Below, one piece after another: positions 9,199 through 17,410 of a DNA stretch of 64,000 nucleotides. A model generated the notes under the pieces. The model did not search any database, had not been told where the DNA came from, and was given only the letters and a program-made list of their open reading frames with translations. This stretch comes from Eubacterium oxidoreducens. Lineage in GTDB: Bacteria; Bacillota; Clostridia; Lachnospirales; Lachnospiraceae. Location: assembly GCF_900104415.1 (NCBI RefSeq), contig NZ_FMXR01000008.1, positions 1-64,000 on the forward strand. Direction: 5' to 3'. The position numbers were made by a program, and so were the translations under genes. The stretch's first letter is position 1. The number at the start of each line of letters is the position of its first letter.

Positions 9199-9227
9199 GA
9201 AGAGGGCAAATAAGCCCTCTTTTTTTG
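9199..9227 (+). terminator. Rho-independent terminator
   Basis: AGAGGGC / GCCCTCT stem followed by seven T, directly after the gene ending at 9195. Confidence 0.85.
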
Positions 9228-9230
9228 AAA

Positions 9231-9785
9231 TTAGATAATAGTATTTAGCCAATATATTGTTTCTATGAATTGCCTAGAATTAGGTTCTAAAAAGCTTAAG
9301 ACTCTTTTATCTGCCAACATGAAACACTTAAAATTGTAATCCAAATTATTTATTTTTTCTAAAACGCGATGGTTGCCATCTATTATCAAGAATTTTGGAA
9401 ATCCCGGCAACATCGCTAATACTATATAATCCCTCTTATTCTGAGATTTTAAACCTAGTTTAATTTCATTAAATACTTCACGTGTCTGCGGTGCATTAAA
9501 ATCAATTATTGTTTTCAATTCCCTTACTGTATGATACTCAAAATCACATTCATTCGGTTCATATTGTAACAACTTTTCAATATTCCATGTAATGTTAATT
9601 GTTCCACAGTTAAAAATATTCAATTCTTGATAAAAGGATTCATGATTATTTGATAGGATATCTGGCAATTCGATATCTTTAAGCCGTTCTTGCAGTTTCT
9701 GACGATTATAGACTTTAAGTTTAGGGAAGTTGTTTAGAATTGTATGATAACAATGTTCTAATTCTTTCGTTTTGAATTTTGTCAT
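9231..9785 (-). CDS. ParB/Srx-fold-like hypothetical protein
   Basis: A 184-residue protein and one of the few minus-strand genes. The segment FLIIDGNHRVLEKI resembles the (I/V)-D-G-N-H-R motif of ParB/sulfiredoxin-like nucleotide-binding domains. The flanking regions are unfamiliar. It is cytoplasmic by sequence. GGAGAA lies upstream of the ATG. It may act in DNA partition or as a nuclease-like domain, but the family is uncertain. Confidence 0.5.
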   Translation of the reverse strand: MTKFKTKELEHCYHTILNNFPKLKVYNRQKLQERLKDIELPDILSNNHESFYQELNIFNCGTINITWNIEKLLQYEPNECDFEYHTVRELKTIIDFNAPQTREVFNEIKLGLKSQNKRDYIVLAMLPGFPKFLIIDGNHRVLEKINNLDYNFKCFMLADKRVLSFLEPNSRQFIETIYWLNTII

Positions 9786-9959
9786 ATATTATTCTCCTTT
9801 TGATTTATAATGCAACAGCATCGTATAAGTTTAGCCAACTTGCGATGCTATTTTTGATGCATGAAGGCATCGCTATTTATATTTTATCTTTATATTTAGC
9901 AGACTTATCGAAATACGTCAATGGATTTTTTATCTTAACTTAACGACATTCTCCTTTTT

Positions 9960-9994
9960 TGTCTAATTTTTCTTGAATTAACACTATATATAAA
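9960..9994 (+). promoter_or_regulatory. Class 2 element TGTCT-N20-TATATATAA
   Basis: TGTCT at 9960-9964, then exactly 20 nt, then TATATATAA at 9985-9993. Same spacing as six other sites in the window. Confidence 0.55.
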
Positions 9995-10037
9995 CGAAAA
10001 GAAGACAACCTTTTTTTACAAAGGAAAAGGCTTCGGG

Positions 10038-10067
10038 TTGACAATAAATAACAAATTTTACTACAAT
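10038..10067 (+). promoter_or_regulatory. Sigma-70-type promoter
   Basis: TTGACA (10038-10043), 18-nt spacer, TACAAT (10062-10067), followed by a leader of about 50 nt to the start at 10120. Confidence 0.6.
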
Positions 10068-10119
10068 AACAATAACGAAAGAAAGTGAGGGAAGCTCTAG
10101 GTAGTAAGAGCGAATTGAT

Positions 10120-12543
10120 ATGATTAAGAAAATTTTAGCATTAGTTTTAATGGGAACAATTGGAATTGGGGGATTAAATATCACTAGCACTTGTTATGCG
10201 AATGCAAAAGATAACGTATCTTATTATTCAGGCGGAAAGTATTTGGGTTCTAGTTGGTTTGATTTTTTGACAGAAGATACTTATGATTCAGTAGGTAAGT
10301 ATTGGCTGTATAATGAAGGTCTTTTTCTTATGAGTACGGGAAGTCTTGCTGCAACTTACGTTGATTACTATAATAAAAGTTCCTGTGAATGTTTTGGATT
10401 AAATTGTAAGGGAGAAGAAGGCACAGCATTAGAAGGCTATTATTATTCAAATCCAGCCGATTATGAAGATACAGATGAGTCAGTAATTGCGGAAAATAAT
10501 GATTATACAGAGCTTCTAGTTGGAAACGAACAAGTGGCTTTACAAGAAGCTGATTCAACTGTAATCAAGGGTGCGGGAACATTTACTGATTATGAAGAAT
10601 ATTCGGATGGCTTAACAGTGACACTTCCAACTTGTTATCAGAATATTGAGATTAGTGGAAATGTACGATACTTATTTGATATTACTGATTCATCTGATAA
10701 ATCAGAGTTTACTTGTCATTTTACTGATGGAGCAATTTTCATTCATACAAATATAGAAGGTGCAATTGAAGGAAATCCCGAAATTGATGATGATTTTATT
10801 GATACAATACAAGATTCTTTAAATAGCACAAGATTCTCGGCATCCATGGATTCTGTTAGTAGGTTTTTAAGTAATTATGGAATGTCGGGAACAGATTACG
10901 GACTTGCTTTTTCTTCCATTGATGAATATAACGAATATGTTTCCTCTCATACATTTAATATTCCTTCAGGAACGTATAGGTTTTATAATGATAATGGAGC
11001 AGATTTTTATTACTATACAACAGAAAATCCAACGTCTATAAATATTGATGAAATATATGAAAAATATGCATCAGGTGATTATCCTATTTTGATAGGTACT
11101 GGCGAGGTAGACGAGTATGAAGAAAAAAACGTATCAGAATTTTTTGCAACATATGTGGGAACATTTAACAATACCGAATTTAAAGTCGTAGATAACTCCA
11201 CTAATACTGAATTAGAAACGTGTCAAGGTGTGCAGGTGGACCCATCTGAACTTTATGGAGGGGGAAATCAACTTGTTGCACACGTTACAGCGAATACAGA
11301 TAATCTTGTAGATGGAAAATCTTCCATTCATGCAGGAATTAGTGGAGAAGATACGCTTATCTATGATGAAGATGAAAATGCGTTTATAAGCTCGAGTGAT
11401 GGAATAAGTTATTCAATTGATGATTTAACAACTGAGGGTGTGTATTGTACTATGTGTACGGATGAGGTGTATCTTCAATACACAAGTACTACTAAACTTG
11501 AATTTGAGTATGGAATTATTGGATTAAATGATAATGGTGACGTAGCATTTGTAACAAAAAGCGGAGAAGATATAACAGATTGGCTAGATGATTATGGGTG
11601 CCTTTGCGACTATGTGACTCCTCACTCAACGAAAACGGTTTCCTCGACTGTCAAGGGCTTGTCGGTAACTAATAAAACGAATGGAAATGTTGCTCTGTCT
11701 TGGAAGAAAGCAGCGATAGAAGCTAAATTAGAGCTAGCAATGAAAGATTCGAACCTCGACTACGTCAATAGATATCTAACTTCCTACAAATATGCAGACA
11801 AATATAAGATAGAAGCATCTCTTGACAATGGAGCGAGTTGGAAAACAGTCGGAACAACTTCAAAAAATTCTTATACGTTTAATCCGCATGATAAGATAGG
11901 TGCAAAATATAAAACGGATATTAAGTTTCGGGTAACACCAATTTACAACAGCTCCTTCGAAAAGTTCAATCAAACGATTACGATAAATGCAAACCCGTCT
12001 AAAATAGCTACCCTTTATCTCTATAACTATTGCGTTTCAGCTCCGTCTAAAATAACCATTTCAGACAATGGCAAGATTTCTTGGAGTGAAACAGATGCGG
12101 ATAAGTACTGTGTTTATTATAATCTTAATGGAACAAAGAAAGAAATCACAACCAAAAAGACATCTTTAAAGGTATCATCTTTAAAAGCAGGCTCTTATTT
12201 GGTCGCCTCAGTAATTGCGATAAAAAATGGATTTGAAAGCTCAGAAGTATCATCAAAAGTTGTTGTAAAAAAACCAAAGAAGGCAACGATAAAGAAAATA
12301 AAGGTAGACAAAAGAAGTGATTTTGCAACCGTAAAAGTTACTCCAAAGAACGTGCTGTGCACAAAATATGAGATAAGATATGCGACAAACAAAAAGATGA
12401 AAAATGCCACAAAAAAATCGGGTCTTAAGATTAATGGTTTATCACGACACAAAACGTACTATATCCAAGTAAGGGCAGTAACAAAATATGGCGGCACAAC
12501 GAAATACGGCAAGTGGTCAACGATAAAGAAAGTAACGACCTAA
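10120..12543 (+). CDS. Large secreted protein with C-terminal fibronectin III domains
   Basis: An 807-residue exported protein. Residues 1-29 look like a signal peptide (MIKKILALVLMGTIGIGG, then a TCYANA cleavage region). The N-terminal 500 residues are acidic, Tyr-rich and unrecognised. From about residue 515 two or three fibronectin type III-like domains follow: LSVTNKTNGNVALSWKKA first, and last one ending YYIQVRAVTKYGG. No LPXTG or membrane anchor is seen. It has its own promoter region and a strong terminator at 12549. A surface adhesin or host-contact role is inferred. Confidence 0.7.
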   Translation: MIKKILALVLMGTIGIGGLNITSTCYANAKDNVSYYSGGKYLGSSWFDFLTEDTYDSVGKYWLYNEGLFLMSTGSLAATYVDYYNKSSCECFGLNCKGEEGTALEGYYYSNPADYEDTDESVIAENNDYTELLVGNEQVALQEADSTVIKGAGTFTDYEEYSDGLTVTLPTCYQNIEISGNVRYLFDITDSSDKSEFTCHFTDGAIFIHTNIEGAIEGNPEIDDDFIDTIQDSLNSTRFSASMDSVSRFLSNYGMSGTDYGLAFSSIDEYNEYVSSHTFNIPSGTYRFYNDNGADFYYYTTENPTSINIDEIYEKYASGDYPILIGTGEVDEYEEKNVSEFFATYVGTFNNTEFKVVDNSTNTELETCQGVQVDPSELYGGGNQLVAHVTANTDNLVDGKSSIHAGISGEDTLIYDEDENAFISSSDGISYSIDDLTTEGVYCTMCTDEVYLQYTSTTKLEFEYGIIGLNDNGDVAFVTKSGEDITDWLDDYGCLCDYVTPHSTKTVSSTVKGLSVTNKTNGNVALSWKKAAIEAKLELAMKDSNLDYVNRYLTSYKYADKYKIEASLDNGASWKTVGTTSKNSYTFNPHDKIGAKYKTDIKFRVTPIYNSSFEKFNQTITINANPSKIATLYLYNYCVSAPSKITISDNGKISWSETDADKYCVYYNLNGTKKEITTKKTSLKVSSLKAGSYLVASVIAIKNGFESSEVSSKVVVKKPKKATIKKIKVDKRSDFATVKVTPKNVLCTKYEIRYATNKKMKNATKKSGLKINGLSRHKTYYIQVRAVTKYGGTTKYGKWSTIKKVTT

Positions 12544-12548
12544 TGAAG

Positions 12549-12578
12549 AGGCATCCCATAGCGGGGTGTCTTTTTTTT
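12549..12578 (+). terminator. Rho-independent terminator
   Basis: GGCATCCC / GGGGTGTC hairpin followed by eight T. Confidence 0.85.
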
Positions 12579-12597
12579 GTCCCAAAAATCAAAAGAT

Positions 12598-12605
12598 GTA
12601 CTTAT
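12598..12605 (+). promoter_or_regulatory. GTACTTAT motif 3 with TGTCC box
   Basis: TGTCC at 12578-12582 lies exactly 16 nt before TACTTAT. AAAAGGAGG follows, then the ATG at 12631. Confidence 0.6.
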
Positions 12606-12630
12606 ATATAAGAAAAGGAGGATAAAAAAT

Positions 12631-12894
12631 ATGAATAGATTTAATGGAAACGTGTATCAAAATGAAATAGATTTATCAAACCCTGACTTTGATGCAAATA
12701 ACGACCAATTGTATTTTGAACTTGAAAAAAATGGCGAAAAAATTTTATTAGGATTAAAAGACTTGTTGATTTGCTTGCGATTTGCAGAGCTAAAAGGCGA
12801 AGTAATGAAATTACCAACTTCATGGTGGGTTCAAATGCAAAGTTTGTATGGAAATGATATACTTCTTTTAGACGAAAGGAGCTATCATGATTGA
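12631..12894 (+). CDS. Hypothetical protein
   Basis: An 87-residue acidic protein beginning MNRFNGNVYQNEIDL. An AAAAGGAGG ribosome binding site ends 10 nt before this ATG, which excludes the upstream in-frame ATG lying in the terminator/promoter. No family recognised. It overlaps the next gene by 8 nt. Confidence 0.65.
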   Translation: MNRFNGNVYQNEIDLSNPDFDANNDQLYFELEKNGEKILLGLKDLLICLRFAELKGEVMKLPTSWWVQMQSLYGNDILLLDERSYHD

Positions 12895-13399
12895 GATTAA
12901 ATACCACAAAGGCTTTGTACCAACTTACCCTGTAGATAAAAAATCATTTGAGGACAAAACACATAGGGAATTTCCATATGCACAAAAAGACAATTATTAT
13001 GCACTATGTCCAATTTGCGAAAACCCTGTTATTTTGTTGGGCTTGAAAAAAACAATTTTGAACAAAAAGCCTCATGCAAGGCATACAAAGTATGATGTTG
13101 AGGGCATAAGTGATTTTGAGGAAATAAAATACGAAAAATGCCCTAATCACAAAAAAACTTCCAATTATATTTTGGAAACAAGAAATGAAACCGCAGAAAG
13201 CATTGAACTGTACCATTTGGCAAGAGAAAATTTTGATAAAATCATTTACTTGATTCGGCAACATCTTCCAATTATTATCTCAACAAATGATGCAAAAAAA
13301 TTATTGAAATATTTTATAACGCACAAAGGTTGGACTTACCCTAATGCAAATGAACATAATTTGTGGTTGATGTTTTTTAGACACAATGCATGGAATTGA
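12887..13399 (+). CDS. Hypothetical zinc-site protein, first part of a split gene
   Basis: A 170-residue protein with a possible treble-cleft metal site (CPICENPV, then CPNHKK). The frame ends right after a run of six T at about 13373-13378. One T fewer would read on into the next frame as MFLDTMHGIDLFGKL without a break. The gene is thus probably a single protein of about 290 residues, interrupted by a homopolymer indel, a sequencing error or a slippage site. No function recognised. Confidence 0.6.
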   Translation: MIEIKYHKGFVPTYPVDKKSFEDKTHREFPYAQKDNYYALCPICENPVILLGLKKTILNKKPHARHTKYDVEGISDFEEIKYEKCPNHKKTSNYILETRNETAESIELYHLARENFDKIIYLIRQHLPIIISTNDAKKLLKYFITHKGWTYPNANEHNLWLMFFRHNAWN

Positions 13400-13760
13400 T
13401 TTATTTGGAAAGTTAGTGAAAAAAGACACTACGCTTTATCAGTTTTTGCAACAAAATAAGTCGGTTCGTCTTGTAGATAATAATGATAATACAGCAAAAA
13501 TTCTCAACAAAGATGGCTGTTTTGTTGATTTGAATTTAATTGTTACTAAAATATGGTATTCTACAGATAATGCAGATAATCTTATTAATCATTTTGAATA
13601 TGTTGTTGGGGAACATGATAAATGGGGAACATATAATACTGTTTTTTTAGACACAAAGGACGTTGACTATTATCATTTTTCTCACTTAATTCATTCGACA
13701 AAAGCATATAAAAATAAGGATTTGTTAGATATTGCAAAAGAGATGATGCCTTTAAGGTAG
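13386..13760 (+). CDS. Second part of split hypothetical gene
   Basis: A 124-residue frame overlapping the previous one by 14 nt in another phase. It has no ribosome binding site of its own near the ATG at 13386, which supports its being the continuation of 12887-13399. The sequence is hydrophilic, with a His-rich segment (YYHFSHLIHSTKAY). No family recognised. Confidence 0.5.
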   Translation: MHGIDLFGKLVKKDTTLYQFLQQNKSVRLVDNNDNTAKILNKDGCFVDLNLIVTKIWYSTDNADNLINHFEYVVGEHDKWGTYNTVFLDTKDVDYYHFSHLIHSTKAYKNKDLLDIAKEMMPLR

Positions 13761-13808
13761 TGGCTTAAACTTTTTAAGAAAATTTCCACAAATAATTTAC
13801 GAAGTCTA

Positions 13809-13838
13809 TTGCATTTTACTTGTTAATAGGTATATAAT
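13809..13838 (+). promoter_or_regulatory. Promoter of the type III antitoxin RNA
   Basis: TTGCAT (13809-13814), 18-nt spacer, TATAAT (13833-13838). Transcription should start near 13845, just before the repeats. Confidence 0.65.
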
Positions 13839-13846
13839 GTACTTAC
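13839..13846 (+). promoter_or_regulatory. GTACTTAC motif variant 4
   Basis: One-base variant of the element-wide motif, placed directly after a canonical TATAAT box. Confidence 0.4.
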
Positions 13847-13849
13847 AAA

Positions 13850-14172
13850 GAAGGGTGAACCTCCACCAATAAGCGAGGAACGATAAAGATGGGTGAACGT
13901 CCACCAATAAGCGACGGACGATAAAGTTTGGTGAACCTCCACCATATAAGAGAGAACCGAAAACTGAGAGACGGTTTTAAACGTCTCTTTTGTAGAATAA
14001 ATGATTTTTAATGGTGAGGTTCTACCTTAGTGAACATGAGCGTGGTCCTGCTTAGTGGACGATTCAAAATTGTTTGTTTGCCGGGAACGTATATCGGCAT
14101 AATATAAAAGGTACGTAGGCAAATGTTTCCGCTACCCGATATGCGGATAATAAAAGGTCGGGATGCAAATGC
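13850..14172 (+). ncRNA. CptI-like antitoxin RNA with seven diverged pseudoknot units
   Basis: Seven candidate H-type pseudoknots in three families precede the toxin gene. Units A1-A3 start at 13854, 13892 and 13930, with stem GGTG/CACC and a 6-nt loop whose last 4 nt pair downstream: CCTC/GAGG in A1, CGTC/GACG in A2, three pairs only in A3. Units B1 (14013) and B2 (14039) have stems GGTG/TACC and AGCG/TGCT, with loop pairs GTTC/GAAC and GTCC/GGAC. Units C1 (14080) and C2 (14129) have stems GCCG/CGGC and CCGC/GCGG, with loop pairs ACGTA/TACGT and CCCGA/TCGGG. Pairing is kept while sequence changes. Type III antitoxins are tandem pseudoknot RNAs that bind and inhibit the ToxN-family nuclease. 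Confidence 0.8.
13967..13990 (+). terminator. Hairpin inside the antitoxin RNA region
   Basis: GAGACG / CGTCTC hairpin followed by TTTT lies between family A and family B units. It could be a weak terminator, or a processing or spacer structure. Confidence 0.4.
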
Positions 14173-14173
14173 T

Positions 14174-14204
14174 TGCCCCCGCTATATAAGCGGGGCATTT
14201 TTTT
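14174..14204 (+). terminator. Attenuating terminator between antitoxin RNA and toxin
   Basis: CCCCGC / GCGGGG hairpin followed by a run of seven T. Type III systems typically have such a partial terminator between the RNA repeats and the toxin gene. Confidence 0.85.
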
Positions 14205-14216
14205 GGAGAAATTGAT

Positions 14217-14684
14217 GTGATTGAAAGACATTTTTACTTTGTAAAAAACGAATTTTACAACGCCTTACCTAATTGTTATCTTATGGCAAATAAAGGCGGT
14301 GGAACAGAAAAAGGCGGTCGACCTTGTCACTACTGTTTTAAGTATGATGATTTGTTTTGGATGATTCCAATTTCTTCACAAGTAGAAAAGTATAGGCGCA
14401 TATACGAAGATAAGATTGAAAAACGGGGACATTGTGATACCATAAGGTTTGGTTATGTAAACGGAGAAGAGAGAGCCTTCCTTATTCAGAATTGCTTCCC
14501 GATTACTGAACAGTACATTGACACAGAATATACGATTCAAAATGGCACAGTTCCGGTTACCATATCAGCCGACTTTTCTGATAAATTGGATAAGCTGATG
14601 CGTAAAGTAATTCGGATGTATCATAAAGGGATTATACTCCCATTAACAAAGATTGATGAAATTACAAAGTTTTTAGAGCCGTAA
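14217..14684 (+). CDS. Type III toxin, CptN/ToxN-like endoribonuclease
   Basis: A 155-residue protein starting at GTG with GGAG upstream. Segments such as FYFVKNEFY, LFWMIPISSQVEKYRRIYED, CDTIRFG and AFLIQNCFPITEQYID follow the conserved order of CptN-type toxins (ToxN/AbiQ superfamily). These cut mRNA and their own antitoxin precursor. It lies directly behind an RNA array and attenuator, the standard type III arrangement. Its function would be plasmid/element stabilisation or abortive-infection defence. Confidence 0.85.
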   Translation: MIERHFYFVKNEFYNALPNCYLMANKGGGTEKGGRPCHYCFKYDDLFWMIPISSQVEKYRRIYEDKIEKRGHCDTIRFGYVNGEERAFLIQNCFPITEQYIDTEYTIQNGTVPVTISADFSDKLDKLMRKVIRMYHKGIILPLTKIDEITKFLEP

Positions 14685-14809
14685 GCCCCACGGTTAATTC
14701 CGAATGAAAATGAGATTAGCCATTTTTATTTCGTAACTAATCACACAGTTGCGATTTTAAAAAACTAGAAGACGCTTGTAAAACATATCAAAAATAAAAA
14801 GTAATAAAG

Positions 14810-14839
14810 AGACATCTCATAATGAGGTGTCTTTTTTTT
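14810..14839 (+). terminator. Rho-independent terminator
   Basis: AGACATCTCAT / ATGAGGTGTCT hairpin followed by eight T, about 125 nt after the toxin stop. Nothing else is seen between 14685 and 14809. Confidence 0.85.
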
Positions 14840-14860
14840 ATGTCCAAAAAAGATTTTAAA

Positions 14861-14868
14861 ATACTTAT
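14861..14868 (+). promoter_or_regulatory. ATACTTAT motif 5 with TGTCC box
   Basis: TGTCC at 14841-14845 lies exactly 16 nt before TACTTAT. AAAAGGAGG follows, then the ATG at 14893. Confidence 0.55.
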
Positions 14869-14892
14869 TTATTAGAAAAGGAGGAATCTATC

Positions 14893-15123
14893 ATGGCAAA
14901 TATTATTCCAATCTTCGCACCAAAGTACAGCACGGAGTCGTTTTTGCTTGCACAATACAAGGTTAAGGACGGAGAGAATATCATCAAAATCACAAAGGCA
15001 AAGCATATGCTAGGCTACGAATTTTCCATTGATGGCGAAGATGCAAGGCAATATCCGTTGCGTTCAAACGGAAAGATAATGTGCTACGAAGTGCCGATTT
15101 CCGCTTGCAAACGTGTAAAATAG
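14893..15123 (+). CDS. Hypothetical protein
   Basis: A 76-residue basic protein (MANIIPIFAPKYSTESF). AAAAGGAGG lies 9 nt upstream of the ATG. It has no signal or membrane segment and no recognised family. It is followed by a structured RNA region and terminator. Confidence 0.65.
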   Translation: MANIIPIFAPKYSTESFLLAQYKVKDGENIIKITKAKHMLGYEFSIDGEDARQYPLRSNGKIMCYEVPISACKRVK

Positions 15124-15275
15124 CCTAAATTCGAAGTTTTGCGTTCTATCGCAATTAAGGAGTAGCGGTGGGCTGAATAACGCCAAAATAAGGCAAATAC
15201 GAAGGCTAGGAAGAACCTTCAAGACCGCCTTTGGCAAAATGAGTAAAGAGAGTCAAAAAAACGGCTCTCTTTTTT
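15124..15275 (+). ncRNA. Candidate structured RNA / 3' UTR
   Basis: About 130 nt between the gene stop and a terminator can fold as a multibranch unit. A TTGCG/CGCAA hairpin comes first. A closing helix GCGGT...ACCGC (about 15163-15230) then encloses GCC/GGC and GAAGG/CCTTC hairpins. I see no open frame. It could be a 3' UTR-derived small RNA. Confidence 0.35.
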
Positions 15276-15276
15276 A
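15246..15276 (+). terminator. Rho-independent terminator
   Basis: AGAGAGTC / GGCTCTCT stem with T6. Confidence 0.8.
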
Positions 15277-15374
15277 TGTGTAAAACAGAGAAAATTTAGA
15301 AAAAACCTATACACATTGCACAAAAGGGGCTTGGAATAAGGCTTTTTAGGTCAATCCTCCAAAAAACAAACTTT

Positions 15375-15382
15375 GTACTTAT
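15375..15382 (+). promoter_or_regulatory. GTACTTAT motif 6
   Basis: Followed by a GGGAATTA/TAATTCC hairpin in the leader of the primase gene. Confidence 0.5.
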
Positions 15383-15453
15383 GAAGTGAAGGGAATTATT
15401 TGTCCAATTTTAATTCCTTTCAAACTACTTAATAACAGAAAGGAGGATTGAAT

Positions 15454-17031
15454 ATGAGAATCAGCGAAGAATATCAGCGATTTGCAACACAAAGACTAGC
15501 AGAAGACAACTTCGGCATAAATGAAGCTCTTTTAAAACTTTTTGGAACAACCGAAGACGGAATTTTTCTTATCAATTACTTTGGACATGATGAAGAAGTT
15601 TTTGACAGACATTTTCCAGCGTCTACTTCAAAACTTTGTCCAAAAAGACCGTCTACATTAAATATTGGTGACGTTTCTTCCAATTATTTACCATACAAAA
15701 ACATGATAATGTCACCTGCTATTTACAGATACTCTAAATCGCAAAGAAAATATTATCCAATTTTTTCAAACATGATGATGGTTGATATTGACGATTGGGA
15801 AGATGTCTATGAGAAAGAAGACCTCTTGTTGGCTTTTTATGAAAAATATCCATTTATGAGAGATTTAGAGCCATACGCAATTATTGCAACAGGCTTTAAG
15901 GGTGCTCATGTTTTGTTCCGCTTTGACGAAAATCTTTTGAAAAAGAGAAAGCAAAGCGAAAAGTTGCAAAAATTACTTGCAATTTTATTAAACGGAGATT
16001 TAAATCATCTTGGTCTTGAGGCAGCCTTCCGTATTCCATTTTCTTACAACTACAAAAACGGCGAAGAAAGACAGACGAAAATGCAAATCAATTCTGATGC
16101 AAAACCTCTGTCTGTTTATAATGCTCTTAGTCTTGCTAGGGCAATGTCTGATAAAGTTGTTTATGAAGAAACCAACGATATGGATTATGTGTATTATTTA
16201 GCAGATGAATATGCTCATTATTATTGCGATTATGATGAAGATGATAACCCAATTTTCCCATCGACTGTATTAAATGCAAAGCAAATGTACGAACTTCGTT
16301 TTGGCGAGAATTTAGATTATTCTATTGCCAAAAAGGTAAGATATGCTCCAAAAAGACATAAATCAAACCCAAATAGGTATAAAAAACAAACACATCTTAG
16401 CGTCCGTTCAAAATTAATTTTAAATGATGTTGAGCGTTGGCTTAGTTTGCAGAACTATGATATTAAGGGAAAACGTAATTTAACCTTATTCATTCTCGGC
16501 TTAATTCATGCCAAAATCGCAAGAACACAGGCAGAAGTGTTTGATATCCTTATGAGATACAATAATTCGTTAAAAGAGCCACTCAGAGCGTCTGAGGTGC
16601 GTTCTTTGGCAAAGTACTGTTTCCGCAAGCAACTTCATTATTCTCCAAAAAAGATAGCATCCCTCTTAGGTTATAGCAAGGAGTTTATGGAGTCTTCTCA
16701 AATTGCTTATACAAAGGAGCAGTCTTTTGAACTTTATCAAAACAGACAAGAGAGAGCGAAAAACAAGAGAAAAAACAGAACTTTTAAGGCAAAATCAAAG
16801 AATATTAATAAAATTATCAACATTTATAAAAAAATGGGTGACAGTGACAATGCAATTAAATACATGATGAAAGCTACTTCTTGGTGCAAAAAAACAGTAT
16901 TAAAATACATTGTTGTCGCAAAAATTAAAATTGCATTCAAGGAAAAGAAAATCACATTTTTAAGAGCGATTTATGACTTGTCGCTTTATTTAGCATGGTC
17001 GTATAACGAAAAACTTCTTTTAACAGGCTGA
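15454..17031 (+). CDS. AEP/prim-pol-like DNA primase
   Basis: A 525-residue protein. MMVDIDDWED looks like the DxD metal-binding motif of archaeo-eukaryotic primases. IIATGFKGAHVLFRF then matches their GxxGxH-type motif, and RIPFSYNYKNGE the later Arg motif. A helical C-terminal part (KRNLTLFILGLIHAKI onward) resembles primase C-terminal domains. I chose the ATG at 15454 because AAGGAGG lies 8 nt upstream. It is probably the replication primase of the element. Direct repeats follow downstream. Confidence 0.6.
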   Translation: MRISEEYQRFATQRLAEDNFGINEALLKLFGTTEDGIFLINYFGHDEEVFDRHFPASTSKLCPKRPSTLNIGDVSSNYLPYKNMIMSPAIYRYSKSQRKYYPIFSNMMMVDIDDWEDVYEKEDLLLAFYEKYPFMRDLEPYAIIATGFKGAHVLFRFDENLLKKRKQSEKLQKLLAILLNGDLNHLGLEAAFRIPFSYNYKNGEERQTKMQINSDAKPLSVYNALSLARAMSDKVVYEETNDMDYVYYLADEYAHYYCDYDEDDNPIFPSTVLNAKQMYELRFGENLDYSIAKKVRYAPKRHKSNPNRYKKQTHLSVRSKLILNDVERWLSLQNYDIKGKRNLTLFILGLIHAKIARTQAEVFDILMRYNNSLKEPLRASEVRSLAKYCFRKQLHYSPKKIASLLGYSKEFMESSQIAYTKEQSFELYQNRQERAKNKRKNRTFKAKSKNINKIINIYKKMGDSDNAIKYMMKATSWCKKTVLKYIVVAKIKIAFKEKKITFLRAIYDLSLYLAWSYNEKLLLTG

Positions 17032-17114
17032 CAGGGTGAGAAGTGAATATTTTTTACAGCAGGCTAGGAAACTAGTCTTTTTGTCGTGCAAAAAATTAGA
17101 AAATTATGGATTCA

Positions 17115-17139
17115 AAAGCCGATTTCGGCTTATTTTTTT
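17115..17139 (+). terminator. Rho-independent terminator
   Basis: AAGCCGA / TCGGCTT hairpin followed by T7. Confidence 0.8.
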
Positions 17140-17197
17140 GCTCATTTTTGCTCAAAACAAGAACTAAATTATAAATCTTGGAAAAAATCGTCACGCC

Positions 17198-17230
17198 TTT
17201 AGAGAGAGGGGCTTTAGAGAGCTTTTAGAG
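17198..17230. repeat. TTTAGAG direct repeats
   Basis: TTTAGAGAG at 17198-17206 and 17213-17221, then TTTAGAG at 17224-17230, in a gene-free region. Confidence 0.6.
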
Positions 17231-17262
17231 TAGCAATGTAGAGAGGAGGTATATAGAGTATA

Positions 17263-17302
17263 GGCACTAGTATAGGGCACTAGGGTGTGTGCAGGGCACT
17301 AG
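17263..17302. repeat. GGCACTAG iteron-like repeats
   Basis: Three copies of GGCACTAG at 17263-17270, 17276-17283 and 17295-17302. Spacing is 13 and 19 nt. They may be binding sites for a replication or transfer protein. Confidence 0.6.
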
Positions 17303-17339
17303 GATATACCGCTATCTCTCTACCCACCTTATTTACGTA

Positions 17340-17347
17340 GTACTTAT
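17340..17347 (+). promoter_or_regulatory. GTACTTAT motif 7
   Basis: Leads a 70-nt leader with an 8-nt-loop hairpin before the gene at 17411. Confidence 0.5.
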
Positions 17348-17410
17348 AGATTGAAGAAAATAACAGCCTCTTAATCTATAGAGGACAAAACAATAAGGAG
17401 GATTTGCAAT

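Larger units (their letters stand above)
9786..10119. other. Divergent intergenic region
   Basis: No gene. It holds the leader of the leftward gene, with a GATGC-containing inverted repeat near 9815-9880. It also holds two possible promoters for the rightward secreted-protein gene, listed separately. The leader before 10120 contains an AGCTCT/AGAGC hairpin. Confidence 0.5.
17032..17410. other. Long intergenic region, possible replication origin
   Basis: No gene in 379 nt. It contains a terminator, three TTTAGAG direct repeats, three GGCACTAG direct repeats, and a GTACTTAT leader with a CCTCT/AGAGG hairpin (17367-17384). Repeats beside a primase gene suggest an origin. Confidence 0.4.

Noticed and set aside
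13850-13965. CRISPR-like array (three similar units of 38 nt)
   Set aside because: The units have no constant repeat plus unique spacer pattern. They fold as pseudoknots with covarying stems and stand before a ToxN-family toxin.
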